Assembly: GCA_958496175.1 (NCBI GenBank)
Contig: OY292276.1
Span: 56,247,080 to 56,311,079 of the forward strand
Source of the DNA: Sisyra terminalis
Lineage: Eukaryota > Arthropoda > Insecta > Neuroptera > Sisyridae
Direction of reading: 5' to 3'
DNA length: 64,000 nucleotides
Each line of letters begins with the position of its first letter. Positions within the stretch are counted from its first letter, which is position 1. Shown in pieces: positions 1-11,884 of this stretch. A model generated the notes under the pieces. It did not search any database, was not told where the DNA came from, and worked only from the letters and a program-made list of their open reading frames with translations. The translations under genes and the position numbers were made by a program.

Positions 1-150
1 ATTTGATTTAGTGTTATGCATATCGGCATTCCTGTAGCCGGTTTTCCTGGTGTAGCCTGCCCTTGCAAGTACATAGGCCTCCTCGTTATCTTTAATGTCT
101 GAATGTCCCGGAATCTAAGGATTCCCAGACCAGTTCGTCTGGTGAAATTC
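1..150 (-). pseudogene. RNase H fragment of a non-LTR retrotransposon (left edge)
   Basis: Read on the minus strand, this edge encodes IPGHSDIKDNEEAYVLARAG followed by about 16 more residues. That matches the C-terminal RNase H block of I/R1-type non-LTR retrotransposons, whose usual form is W-x-PGH-x-x-x-x-GNE-x-AD-x-LA. The codon just before the block is TAG where a Trp is expected, and the catalytic Asp of 'EAD' is Tyr, so the copy is dead. The 3' end of the element lies outside the window to the left. No reverse-transcriptase homology is visible just upstream on this strand. Confidence 0.6.
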
Positions 151-242
151 TTATGGTTTTTTGGTGATATTTTCTTTGTATCTTTTCCTGTATGCATATG
201 ATAATAGCGTAAATCTTCGACTATTAGGTTTTTGGGATTTTA

Positions 243-443
243 TTCCCATATTTTAGCGCCTATCCCAATGATGTCCCCCTATAAGGAACACTATTTTTCT
301 TAAAGGTTAATAGGAGCTAAATCAGTGTTTTGTGTCCTGTAAGTTTTTTCCCATATTCTTGTGTCTATTCCATCGTGATGTCCCTCTATAAGGAACATTG
401 AATTTTTCTTAAGGGTTAGTAGGGACTAAATCAGTGTTTTGTG
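243..443. repeat. Two-copy tandem repeat, about 105-bp unit
   Basis: Two head-to-tail copies start at about 243 and 348. Both share a 'ttcccata' start, a 'gatgtccc..ctataaggaaca' block and a 'taaatcagtgttttgtg' end, with about a dozen differences. No coding potential is visible. Confidence 0.75.
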
Positions 444-3400
444 CTACGCTCCATTGAAACCTTTCTAAATATCCTTCGTCTTCCAAGGATATGCATAATT
501 TTCAACAGTTAATGTTCCTATTTGTTAAGGTTCGATCAAGTTTTGGCTTCCGCCTAAAAATCTTTGATCGTTTTTTCGGTTTTAGCCCAAATATCAGCTG
601 GTGGTTAAGTCGAAAACAAAAGTGCATGTAAGGCACTAAAACATTTGAATTTGCAGGAATGTGTGCTTATTTTGCATATAGTTAGTTGAAGAGCAGAAAG
701 TGAGGAGTTGTTTGATTGTTAGTATGCAACTTCTTTAAGTACTTCTATAGTATTACTATAGTAGTCTAACTAACTTCTATAAGTAGTCTTTGATTCCGAC
801 GATGGTGGAAGGAGTTCAATCAGACGGGAAACTAAATTTGCCAGTTGGCAGAAAACTGATGAAATCCTTTGGCCAAAATCGGGCTGGCGGTCGGATCTAC
901 TGTTTGGTGAACTAAAATTTTGGATAATTTTTTTCTCGAATTGGTCCTTTTGGTGATCAAATTTATGTTCTGTTAGGTGTGAACCCAACGTTGGGATACC
1001 CAAGGCTACAAACGCATTAGTTGAGGTATTTAGAAGGATTCTTGTATCATTGTTGTAAAAAGAGCCATGGGCTCCCCATAAAAAGTTGAGAAATTATGCT
1101 TTATATTCCCTGAGATAAGAATTTTTTGTTGATTGTTGGATGGTTTTTCAGAGAGATGGTTGAATTTGTGGAATGCGTTTTGCACATGTTGCTTCAATTG
1201 TTGAAAATTGGAAAATGCCAATGAGTTTTGTGTTGTCTAGTTTGGGGAATATTGAGGTGATTGTTGGAGAAATTATATCTTCGACAAAAATGTAAAGATT
1301 TAAGGAAGGGGACTTAAAAATTGGTTGATTGAAAATGAGGAATTGATGATTCGTCTGAATTTGGTGAGGATGAGGCGGGATTGGGAGGACAGTGTACATT
1401 GTCTGTGTCACAACAATGGATTGTTTGGCGAGCGATTCTTGGACTTTAAACGTTACATAACTTCAAATAAATGTGATCGGTGTTGTTGGGCTGCGCTGGT
1501 AATGGTATATGTGTGCATTTCAGTGTTTGGATAGTAAAAAGACACGCATACATTGGCGTTAAGCATGTGGTATTCGAGTTCAATCACTCTTTGGGGCAAA
1601 CTTTGTGCACTCTCTCACGCATACATTCCTTATAAGACGTTGTTTGCGCATTCCATCATTCGAAGGGGCACAGTTACTTATCGCTAAGCCATTACCCGAA
1701 CACACCTTCACTTCATACTTCATACTCGATCGTCAACATCATCGCAACCAGCAGCAACCAAAAATGGTAACAGAAGCCCAAATGTCCTTCCCGATCGAAC
1801 GAATTTTCCACACTTTTTCCACGCTATTTTTAATATCTGGGCCATACCAGAGGCGAATTTAGGACAAACGTGTGGGATTTGGTAATAAATTCAAATGAAA
1901 ATAATTGTGGGTGAGAAGTGTTTTTTTTTCCTCTTCAATTAATGACCTTCTCAATAATCTAGTAGGCTCGCAACCACCATATTAACTACCTGTATTTATA
2001 GATGTTTCTAAGCCCAGTTATTAAATTCAAACGAAAAAAAAAAACTATCGTAAACATCCGTAAAGGTAACTCTCTTCTTTCGCTGGCCTCACTTCGGTTT
2101 TTTTTCTCTTCTCTTTATTCAATATGGCATTTGTTTTATGTAGTTGTGGCAGAGGAAATTCTAGAAATTCCCCAGTACGGAATTGTTGGAATTGTTTCCA
2201 AGGTTAATTTGGAATTCACTAATTGGGTTAGAAATGATTGAATCGAACGGTAGTTTTGTAGGTTTTGACCACATTTTTAATTAAAATGTAGGGAAAAGAG
2301 GTGATGAGGAAATGTTATTTTGCATCGTTGTTTGGGGCTTTCTAATTTAAAGTTGTCTTTGATTTAAGTCAGGGTTGGATTTAGAAGAAGTGAAGCCTTA
2401 GATTGGTGTTTTTTTTTTGGTAGGTACTTTTGTCTTGAGAAATTTACCCAAAACAATGCGATAAGTTAGCAAAAGTTTGTATATTCATTTGCAAATTTTG
2501 ATTGAAATTCAGTAAATGATTTCGACTTAAGTCCAAATGATTGGAGAATCAAATTTTGGATACTTCATTAAATTTAATTTTGTGCAAAAAAAAATTCTAC
2601 TTAATGTTTTTTGAGGGAAATTGGTCATTAATTGCATGGAGATCTAAGAACCAATCGGTAAACATACGTAGCCAATGATGCCATATTGGTTTGAGCTTTC
2701 GCAATTTATATGCATATAAATGCTAGTCCTTGTGCATTATTTGCAATAAACTGGTCCCTAGTCCTTGAAATGCTTAATTCAAGTGATCAATGGGTTGATG
2801 ATTTCTTTGGATCATTTTTCACACTTTACTTCACAACAGCGATGTTATCCTAAGTATGAGTATGCTATCCTAAGAATGTTATCCAAATTGATGTTATCTT
2901 AAGTATGTTATCCTAAGTTATCCTAAGTTTTCGGTCTGCCAGACCTAATTGCATCTTCAATAGAACCCATAGCCTCTAATTTTCGCACCAAATGACCGAT
3001 GATTGTTTCATTTGAGTAGTTATGCCCTTATCAACTTTAATGAGGTCTTCAATCGAATAGAACCCCATAACAATAAATGGCAAACATTCACCTAACCAAA
3101 TGGTCTATAGATAATAGACAACAAATATGACGTTCCTATCAAATTGATTTTTACTTTCCTGTGCCTCATTTGGTCAACCCAGTATATATTTCGTTGCAAA
3201 TATATTTCATATGTTTAGGTATCGATTTTAGATATAGCTGGCTTTATCGTAATTGTCAAAGTATTGGTGAAAAAGTATTGGTGAAAATTTGCAATTAATG
3301 AGTTTGGTCGAAAAATTATTCGAACGAAAAATGAGCTTGTTAATTTTTTTTTTACGAAATAGTTGACTTTGCATTCGTTTTTTCGATACAACTAACGTAA

Positions 3401-3564
3401 ATATCGACAAATAGTCCCACTATAATTTCGGTTCTATATCGGAAAAGCGGTTGAGAAATTTACTTTTTTGTAAAGATATTTTTCTTTGGGTTTGAGGAAA
3501 GAATAACATTCGTTGGAATTATTTATTTACAGATACACATTTTACATTCTTTACAAGTTTACAT
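444..3564. other. Non-coding AT-rich stretch, no gene recognised
   Basis: Only short chance frames occur here (none above 90 codons), and none resembles a known domain. At 2840-2930 there is a run of degenerate 'gttatcctaag' units. I see no RNA gene, splice pair or complete mobile element. Confidence 0.5.
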
Positions 3565-4690
3565 TCTTTTTTGAGAGATTTAAGAATTCAACTCTGTGTT
3601 AAAAATGTGGACGAAGTTTGGCCTTACTTGTCGGTATATTTCAGAGCTTTTGTTAGCCGATTGCTAGTTGTCGCTGTACAAAATCAGCCTTGGCTGATTA
3701 AAGAAATAATTACAGAAATCGAAAACAACTTGAACTTAATTAAACATTTTTCACATAAATATTGTGGCTAACTTGTTGAACATATGGATTTTAGTGATGC
3801 ATTTTCATTGCTTTTAGTGGCTTAAGGACTCAAAAGCTCTACGATACTTGATTCCTATTAAGTGGCATTGGCTATTCAATTGAATGTAAATTAGTTTATA
3901 TCAGTCTTAGGGATATAATAAAAACGGAAATGATTCAAATCCTAAGGATAAATGATTAATTTATGATCATGATTCATTAATTTCTGATTTCATTATTTCC
4001 CTGCAATATATCAACACTTAATGGCGTTGTTCAAATGTAATGTGTAGAGTTGCTCAATATTCTCAGATTCTTTCTGGTCTCACAATAGAATAGAGAACCT
4101 TCTTCTCAAGAATAGAGAACCTAGAGAACCTTCCCGGTCTTACAACATAGAAGAAAGACGTATAGAAGTTCAATTCTATGTTAAAAAAGTGGACAAAGTT
4201 TAGGCTAATATGTCCGTATATCTTAGACCTTCTGTTAGCCGACCGCTAGTTATCGCTATACAAAATCAGCTTTGTCCAAATTTAATTTTGTTCAGCGACA
4301 ACTAGCTATTGGCTAAAAGAATTTCTGGGATCTACGTACATGTTAGCCCAAATTCGATATTTTTAACATAGAATTGAACTTCTATATACCTATGTTTCTT
4401 TTCTCTGGTTAGCACTATTGTGAGACCTAGAAGAATCTGAGGATACTGAAAAGTTAAACTAAAACTTTAAAATATTGCAGAAAAGTAATGAATTTAGGAC
4501 CTAATGAGTACAATTGATGATCTTAAATTGATCATTTCTTCTAGGGATTTCGGTAATTTCCGTTTTTATCATTATATTCCTAGGACTGATATCATCTAAT
4601 TCACACCATATTGGAAAGCCAATGCCACCTTATAGAAATAAAGTGCTTTAGAGCTTTTTAGTACTTGAGGCATCGCTAATTTGTGCTTAA
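3565..4690. repeat. Foldback element with a partial extra arm copy
   Basis: About 3790-4270 and 4290-4690 are inverted copies of each other around a short centre near 4285. Blocks that pair include 'aagtggcattggct' near 3860 with 'agccaatgccacctt' near 4620, 'atatcagtcttagg' with 'cctaggactgatat', and 'agaagttcaattctatgtt' with its reverse complement near 4360-4385. The stretch 3570-3690 is a further, direct copy of the inner left arm (near 4165-4275). Arms have diverged by substitutions and small indels. No transposase is visible, so this is non-autonomous. Confidence 0.7.
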
Positions 4691-4699
4691 ATTACCACC

Positions 4700-5526
4700 A
4701 TGCTACGGATTCGTGATAAAATGTAGCCTGGTTGATGTTACTACATAAAGCCAATGAAAATATTAAGCTAAAGTTTAAAGTTAGCCTAAAGATTTTGGTG
4801 AAAAACGTAACTCATTGAATAAAATGTTTGATTAAGCTCAAGCTTTTTAAATTTCTGCAATTATTTCCTTGACCTAGTAAGTTTTGGAAAGCCTTAGTAA
4901 TTTAATACCAATAAAAGAGTCAATAGTTTTTGAGCTTTTAGCTGTCAATTGTTTTGAATAAGCGATAGTTCGTTTATCTGTGGTATACTATGATAAACTA
5001 CAGTATATACTGTATTATACTATACTCTGCTAAACGAACAATCGCTTATTTAAAACAATTGACAACTAAAAGCTCAAAAACTATTGACTCTTTTATCGGT
5101 ATTGAATTATACTAATAAAAGAGTCAATAGTTTTTGAGCTTTTAGCTGTCAATTTTTTTGAATAAGCGATAGTTCGTTTATCTGTGTTATCCTATGATAA
5201 ATTATACTATATACTATATTATACCATACTCTAATAAACGAAATATCGCTTATTTAAAACAAATGACAACTAAAAGCTCAAAAACTATTGACTCTTTTAT
5301 TGGTACTTCTGACTATTTTATTGAATTACTAAGGCTTTCCAAAACTTATTAGGGCAAGAAAATAATTGCAGAAAAATAAAAAGCTTGAGCTTATTTAAAT
5401 ATTTTATTCAATGAGCTATGTATTTCACCAGAATCTGCAGACTAACTTTAATCTTAAGCTAAGTATTTTCATTGATTTTATGTAGTAACATCAGCCAGGC
5501 TTAATTTGATTACGAATCCTAAGCAT
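4700..5526. repeat. Nested foldback: two long hairpins inside one large inverted repeat
   Basis: Outer arms (about 4700-4897 and 5322-5526) are inverted copies, beginning 'atgctacggattcgt' and ending with its near reverse complement. Between them lie two tandem copies, each about 190 bp (about 4908-5100 and 5111-5300), and each copy is itself a near-perfect hairpin starting 'aaaagagtcaatag' and ending 'ctattgactctttt'. The interior holds a 'tactatga..tataca' rich loop. It carries no open frame of note and resembles palindromic MITEs. Confidence 0.75.
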
Positions 5527-5701
5527 AAAACAGATAATTTAGTTATTTCCAAATGCATACTTTTTATAAATTTATCGCAAAAGTATGTAACTTCTTATGA
5601 GCTTTTTGATTCCATTATCAATTTTGGCTGTATTTTCGGAATCTACAAGATATCCAAGTGTATTTTCCTTTCTCTACAAAATTATGAAATAAGTTAACAT
5701 T

Positions 5702-5991
5702 GCTGGTATTCTTATCCATGGTTATTATACATTAATGATTCTCATTTTCTGGATACTTAATATTCGATATTTTTATTAAATTTTTGGTACAGCGTTTCGC
5801 CACTTTCGCAGCTTCCTCAGGTAACTAATACATTAACTATACATTGACTAATAGTACACGACATCAGAGGATTTACCTGAGGAAGCTGTGAAATTGGCGA
5901 AACGTTGTACGAAAAATTTAATAAAAACATCGAATATGAAGTATCCAGAAAATGAGAATCATTAATGTATTTTGAAATAAGAATAGTAACG
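5702..5991. repeat. Foldback element, PLE-like hairpin motif (family A)
   Basis: Inverted arms meet near 5850. Both arms, read inside-out, contain the same order: CCTGAGGA, an A, a hairpin GCTGY-GAAA-KTGGC, GAAACG, YTGTAC, then an AAATTTAATAAAAA tail. The + arm lies at about 5878-5925 and the minus arm at about 5787-5825. A second element of the same family lies at 51495-51735. No clear target duplication was found at this copy. Confidence 0.7.
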
Positions 5992-7191
5992 TAAAACAAA
6001 TATTTGGTAGTTGCAGTAAAAATATTTTACAGGGGGATTACAAAAACTTTTGAGGGTATTGTTGAGGAAAATATTTCCTTTTTCTTTACTCTTCTACCTT
6101 CTCTTCAGTGAAGCTTTTAAGATGGGCTTTATAGTCTTTAGGTAAAGATACGGTTGTTTAAGCATCACTGTTTTTGGTCCAAGGATTAAGTAAACCAACT
6201 TAGTATTAGATGGTTAGTTTTACATAGACGAAGAATTGGTAGTTTTATCTAAAAGTTGTATGTTTCTTGAGGCCGAATCGATTAGAAAATGTGAAAATGG
6301 CGACAGTTGTCTCTAAGTCAATTGGCATTTTATTAATTGGCATATTGTATGTACGAATTAAATTGAATAAAGAAAATTGAGTTGTCATGTTCGGATGATG
6401 ATGATGTCTGGGTCGAGGCCGCACCCTCCCCATTATTGTGGCGATCTAGTCGTCGTCGTTGTCAGGTGTCTTTGGAAGGCGCAATTGAGTGCTAGACGAG
6501 TGCTAGTTTTTGTGCTAACTCACGTATGGTGATAGAGGAGTATGTGTGCATATATATATGTGTGGGGCCAGCCATTAGAAACAAGTAGACATTCTGTCGG
6601 ACTATGACTATACTATAGGGCGATGACCCTATCAATATATGTCTATAACATTTTCTCTCTACCAACTTTGTATGTGTGTTGTGCTGTTTGTTTGGCCGTG
6701 TTTGCACTGTACACAACTACACATGCATAAGGCCACATATTTCACCCGTTCGTTACATGGAAATAATACACATACGTTGAACCCATCTCTGGCAATGTCT
6801 CCTGTTTTCCTGTTAGTCCCGACGACTAGTTCGTCATATCACATTATAAATATGAAATGGGCTAGTAGCAGCCATAAATAACATTTGATACCGTTTTGTA
6901 CTTTGTACATATAAAACTATGCAGTCAATCTCTTAACCACATATCACCCCTTTCGATTAGCTAAATGTTATTTTTTTTTTTGAAATTTGCAAGATTATGG
7001 TACTAATTGTCATCAGTTATCAGATCGAAATTCTGGCTTTTCTTTTTGTGGGTCGTGCTGTGGCAAGACGTGGACTCTGTCAATGTGTGAGAACGGACAG
7101 CATTTTGCATATTCTCACGTAGATGGAACGTTACATTCTTTCGAATGAGACGAAGAAAATTTTTTTGAGGTTTGAACATAAAAATTGCTTA
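5992..7191. other. Non-coding, no gene recognised
   Basis: Only short overlapping frames on both strands occur here, without domain resemblance. A somewhat less AT-rich patch at 6390-6900 contains CA/TG-rich and 'atatatatgtgtg' runs and could be regulatory or unique intron sequence. Confidence 0.4.
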
Positions 7192-8608
7192 TCTATACTA
7201 ACATGTAAAATTCTTACGTCTGGCTATACATTTTGATTTTGAACCCAATTTTAGAGTAAATATTTGTTTCAAGAGGCCCTTTTCTAAATTTATCATTTTT
7301 AAAATTTTTGTCTGTCTGTCTGTGCGTCTCGTTTTAACTAAAGAACGGAACAACCGATTTTAATGAAATTTGGTATTAAAATATGACACAATTATCCGCT
7401 CATTATAGACTATTTATCATTCCTTAAAAATAATAAGGGACGGTATTCTCTACGTAAAAACTGAGGGATGAAAAATTTTTTACTTTAGACAGGCGAGATA
7501 TATATCGTTAGAAAGGTATTTAAAAGTTAGAAAATAATAAGTATTAATCTTTTAGTTGAACTAATAACTAACATATTAACTTTTCTTCGATATTTAGAAC
7601 AGTTTGAAGACCAATTCTTGTTATTGAAAATAAATACATTAGTCAAATTTTTCTTTACGCCTTCCACCTATTTCCAACAATTTTGTATGTACAACGTTTA
7701 AATGTGCGAATTCGAATAGCTTTTTAGTCATGATAATCAAATTAAGGAAGGTCATTTTTTTTTGTTTTACATTGTATTTTCAAATATAAGGGCACGTTTG
7801 TGTCGATAAAATTTGGAAAGTGTTTTTCTTATACGATGCAGATATATAATACGAAAGGGTTTTTGAAAGTTCCTACCCTAAAAAAGTGAAAAATGGTGGC
7901 AAAGTTTATAAGGGATAACGTCTTACAATCGAAATTTAAAATTTCTAATCAAAGTGCCGTTATAGACGAAATATTTTAACTCCTTCATATAAAACAAAGT
8001 TGGTTTATTATTAGAAGCAGTAGAGACAGTAGTATAGTTACACAATGGTTATTACTCGATTATGGGGGAAATGGATTTCGTGCAATTGTACAAATTTCAA
8101 TTTCGCGGTAGTGTTGTACATTGCTGGAGGGTAATAGTTTTGGGATAAAGGTTCATTTGGGAATCGAGACAATGAGGTGAGATTCCTACTAATATGCAAT
8201 AATCTAGACCCTTTACTTCTGATATTTTAACGCTAGTATATTGGAAACTTTTCACTGTTTTAAGCCATATTTAAGACCGATTTTATTGAGCTTGACGATA
8301 TTTTTTATTTATGCATAGATACTGATTGATTTGCTGATTATTTGGTATACGCAATAAACCATACTCTTTTTAGATGTTTATAAATATTTTTTGAAAATTA
8401 ATTGATCATTACATACATTATTGTAAGCAACAGTTTATTAAATGTGTCCTTTAAAACTCGACAAAATAGTGTTTTTAAGTATGATTTTGTTTTTCGTAAA
8501 AGAAATAAGAAAATTAAAAATGTTCATATACCACTACAAAACGCAAATCTATAAAGGAAATATAATCAACACCTACGTTATGCAGATGAAGTCGCGGGTA
8601 TAAGCTAG
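7192..8608 (+). mobile_element. Non-autonomous Helitron-like element
   Basis: It begins TCTATACTAACATGTAAAA, includes the (gtct)n run and the 'gaacggaacaaccgatttt' block typical of insect Helitrons, and ends 'gaagtcgcgggtataagCTAG'. It sits between an A on the left and a T on the right, the expected AT insertion site. Its last 600 bp match 27180-27787 in the second Helitron. No Rep/helicase frame is present, so it would depend on an autonomous partner. Confidence 0.65.
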
Positions 8609-8845
8609 TTGATAAATAAAAGGAAAGAAAAATAAGTCGCACGATAGTTTTTCCTTCATACACATATTAATGAGGCTTAGGTTTGAAACTTTTGAAACCT
8701 TGATTGATTGATCAGAACCGGATTTATTAATTTAGGGATCCTAGACTGTTGGTGATTTCCAAAAAAAGCTTCGTTGTTTTAGTGAAAAGAGTTGTGGTTT
8801 CGTATTGATATGAAAACATTGAGTATATACGAGAGTGTTGTGTTT

Positions 8846-9610
8846 TTCCGAGTGCAAGCTTTCGTAGGTGCTGCGATGCGCAATCATGCTAGCCTGATAT
8901 TGGAAAATTTTCGAATCCTGAAAGTTCAGAAATTTTCAACTGTTGTATATTTATGTGTAAGAAAGATCCTTGAAAATAAGAGTTTACTTTTCCTTATAAT
9001 ACAAAAGGGGGACTAAATGTTTTTGTTTTTTGTAAGATGCAATTGGATTGGTACATTTCATTTCAAATTCTATAAATTAGTAGTAATTTACTAGAGTATT
9101 AGTAATATACTAATAGTACTAATTTAATAGAAATTTACTATAGTATTAATTTCAAGTGAGATATTGATGAGCTATTTACTTATATGAAAGCTTTTTACCT
9201 GTAGAAAGCTTCGTAGCTTTGCTCACTTCGATTTTACGTTTTGCGCAGTCGTAGGATGTTATGGATTTTCTCGAAATTTTCCAGCATTTACCTGTCGCAT
9301 GTAATCAACATCGGTAACAGGCTGCCATGAAACCAGCTACGTTTCCACTTTTCTTATCAAAGGAATTTCCTTACGTGGAAAACCGTAGCACCGTACAGGT
9401 GAAACATTTGGAGGAAAACCGCTATAGTTTTTTCGAAAACTACTTCACTTACTCGACATTGTCCTTAAAAATGAGGACTGTAAATTTTTTCTCGCTCCCG
9501 CTACGGATTTTTCCGACCAAATTTCTGAATTTTCAGGATTCGAAAATGTTTCACTACCAGGCTACCATGATTGCTTGTCGTAGCACCTGCCGAAAGCTTC
9601 CACTCGGAAA
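8846..9610. repeat. Foldback element with about 95-bp inverted arms
   Basis: The arm 8846-8938 ('ttccgagtgcaagctttcg...') is the inverted, diverged copy of 9519-9610 ('...gaaagcttccactcggaa'). The 580-bp interior includes AT-rich DNA and several 'gctacg' motifs. Open frames across the right arm are incidental. Confidence 0.6.
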
Positions 9611-10260
9611 AGTGCACGAGCCTTAAATACCGTACACCACTAGGCGAACAGCGAGCATTTTCCACGTGCGCACATTCCACATTGTCCTGGATATAAACAA
9701 GGCAGCTTCGAGGAAAATCACAAATATCCTTCGTGAACAGGAACGCATGATAATTGCTGGCGCCCAGCTCAAGCTCGTTCAAGGGCATGCCACCCCCGTT
9801 TCCCGTAAGGGACCTCCAATACGCTCCAGTGCCACGTGCAAGGCCCTCTAAAGTGACCTCACTTTGTGTCATCCGATCAGGCGAGCATAGCTCGTAGGCG
9901 AGCGAGCTTTCAAAGCTCGTGCCATCTTCATTTTGACGTAGACTAATCACCGGCCACGTCAAGAAAATGTCAGAAAAGCGCCGACTATCAGAAACGCATG
10001 ATATCGCAAGCGCTTTCCATCCAGCTGCCAGCTCTTTGGCGCGAAAATTTTAACCCCAAAGTGACGTCATTTCAAGAAATACTACTAGGCGAACATGCTA
10101 CAGCAAGGGTGCTTTCAACCTTCTACGATGGTGCATAGGTGGAGCTTTTTACTATCTATTTGATAACGGTATAATCGAAACGCCCGCTAAATACAACGCC
10201 GCCTGTTTATTGATTTCTTATCAAGGAAATTGTCATGACAACACACAAGGGGTGCTTTCC
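9611..10260. other. GC-richer patch of foreign-looking composition
   Basis: This stretch is clearly richer in G and C than its surroundings and joins the foldback on its left. 'ctaggcgaaca' occurs near 9640 and 10086, and 'gcgagca..gctcg..gcgagcgagc' repeats occur near 9880-9915. A 153-codon minus-strand frame (9501-9962) runs through it, but it crosses the foldback arm and matches no family I know. It is most likely part of a larger unrecognised mobile element. Confidence 0.4.
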
Positions 10261-11884
10261 ACCTGTTGCGTCGTGATTATTTCAAGGGGTGAACTTGTAT
10301 TGTTTTTCTTTTTTTTTTTAAATAATTTAATGCTTGAAATCTTCATATCAGTTTCAGTACTATTCTTACCTGTATACGAAAGCTTAAAATCTATCAGTTT
10401 CATTTCTATACTCAACAAGTGAATATACATAGCGTATATTTTGTTTATATTATCAATGTTTTGTTTATATTTTTTTTTTTATATTATAAAATTGAAGATT
10501 TTCGCGGAAAACAACTGAACAGCGATACAGTAACGATCAGGAATGTATGAAAAACGCTACGAAGCTACGAGGTGTATATGTTTCGAATTTAAAGCTCTGC
10601 AATGAGCTTTTAGCGCATGTAGTCGGTGAATTGTATTGTACAGAGGGGCTGAACATTAAAATCAATACACAACACAACAAAATAGCGCGGTATAATGGGC
10701 GATACATGCGGTATTAGGCGGACATAATGGTGGTCATGTTGTAGCTTTAAGGACTCGCGGAAAATTAAAGCTCCTTAATTTTCTCGAGCTTTCTTACCTG
10801 AATTGCAATCATCGAAATTATAATAAAAAAATATATATAAATATAAGCGTTTGAGCTTATGGTTTTATTTTGAATTTTGTTAGTAATGGGGTTGCTTTCC
10901 GTGCAGCTTTTGTCCTTGTGACCCGGAGCTTTATTTTCTGGGATAAGTGTCACATCTGACTACGCGTAGAGGACTTTGTCGTGAAGTCACCGCTCTACAA
11001 ACCCCGTTTTCGGCATTTCTAACGTACGACACGGTTGCATTTCCCAAATATTCCTGCAAATTCTAAGAATTGGCTAACAGGAGCACATAATTTCACTGTC
11101 TCATATAGCTCGTGTAATTCCCCGTGATTGTGTGCATTATCAAACGAGCTTTCTTCTTTACTCAGTTTAATATTAGGGGAGTATGAATTCAATAGATGTG
11201 AGCTACAATAATTGGGTGAAATGTATAGGGTAAGTGTATTGTTTGTGCTATGCAAAGAGGGTGAGAATTTCTCACGTGGTCAAACGAGGGGGAGCGCATG
11301 ATAGGGTAGAAATGAGGAGGGTTAGTCGGACGTATTGTTTTCACCTTAGATGTGTTGTTTCTAAATAATTTTGGTTGGCTTTCGAACTTACCTTGAATTC
11401 TGACGGGATCTTGGAATAGGATCGCATAACGTTGTTGGGAAAACTGTGCGTTGGGGATGATTCAACAGGTGGATAAATGGGGATAGAATCAACAAGTGGG
11501 TTGTTTAAAAATAATGCTGTGTTGTTATTGATGGAAATGTGAGCTTGAAATGATTGTTTTCAAGCTTTTGATAGAAGTGTTTCTTTCGTTGGAAAATTTC
11601 CAATTGAATTTTAAGCTTTGGTTTTAAGTAGTGCTTTTACAGTTAAACTTTTTCGAAGAAAAACGGTGTGTTTTCTAATGGACGCACATGAAAAGTTATC
11701 CTTATTTGTTGTAGTTAAAAAAAATTTTTTATCCACTGTCATAGCATTTTCCGATAGAGTTTGAAATGGTGCATCGGTTATTAGTAGTTTGTGATAACTA
11801 AAATATGGTACAATTTTTACAGTTAATGTCAATTGAATAGGCAAATGTGGTGGTAAATACTGAGAACAAAGAATGCAAACACAA
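10261..11884. other. Non-coding, no gene recognised
   Basis: AT-rich with homopolymer runs. Frames are at most about 95 codons and without recognisable domains. Confidence 0.45.

Noticed and set aside
6639..6881. Secreted peptide-like frame with hydrophobic start
   Set aside because: It is overlapped by an equally open opposite-strand frame, with no conserved feature.
9501..9962. A 153-codon minus-strand gene
   Set aside because: It runs into the arm of a foldback element and shows no family resemblance. It is better explained by the unusual composition.
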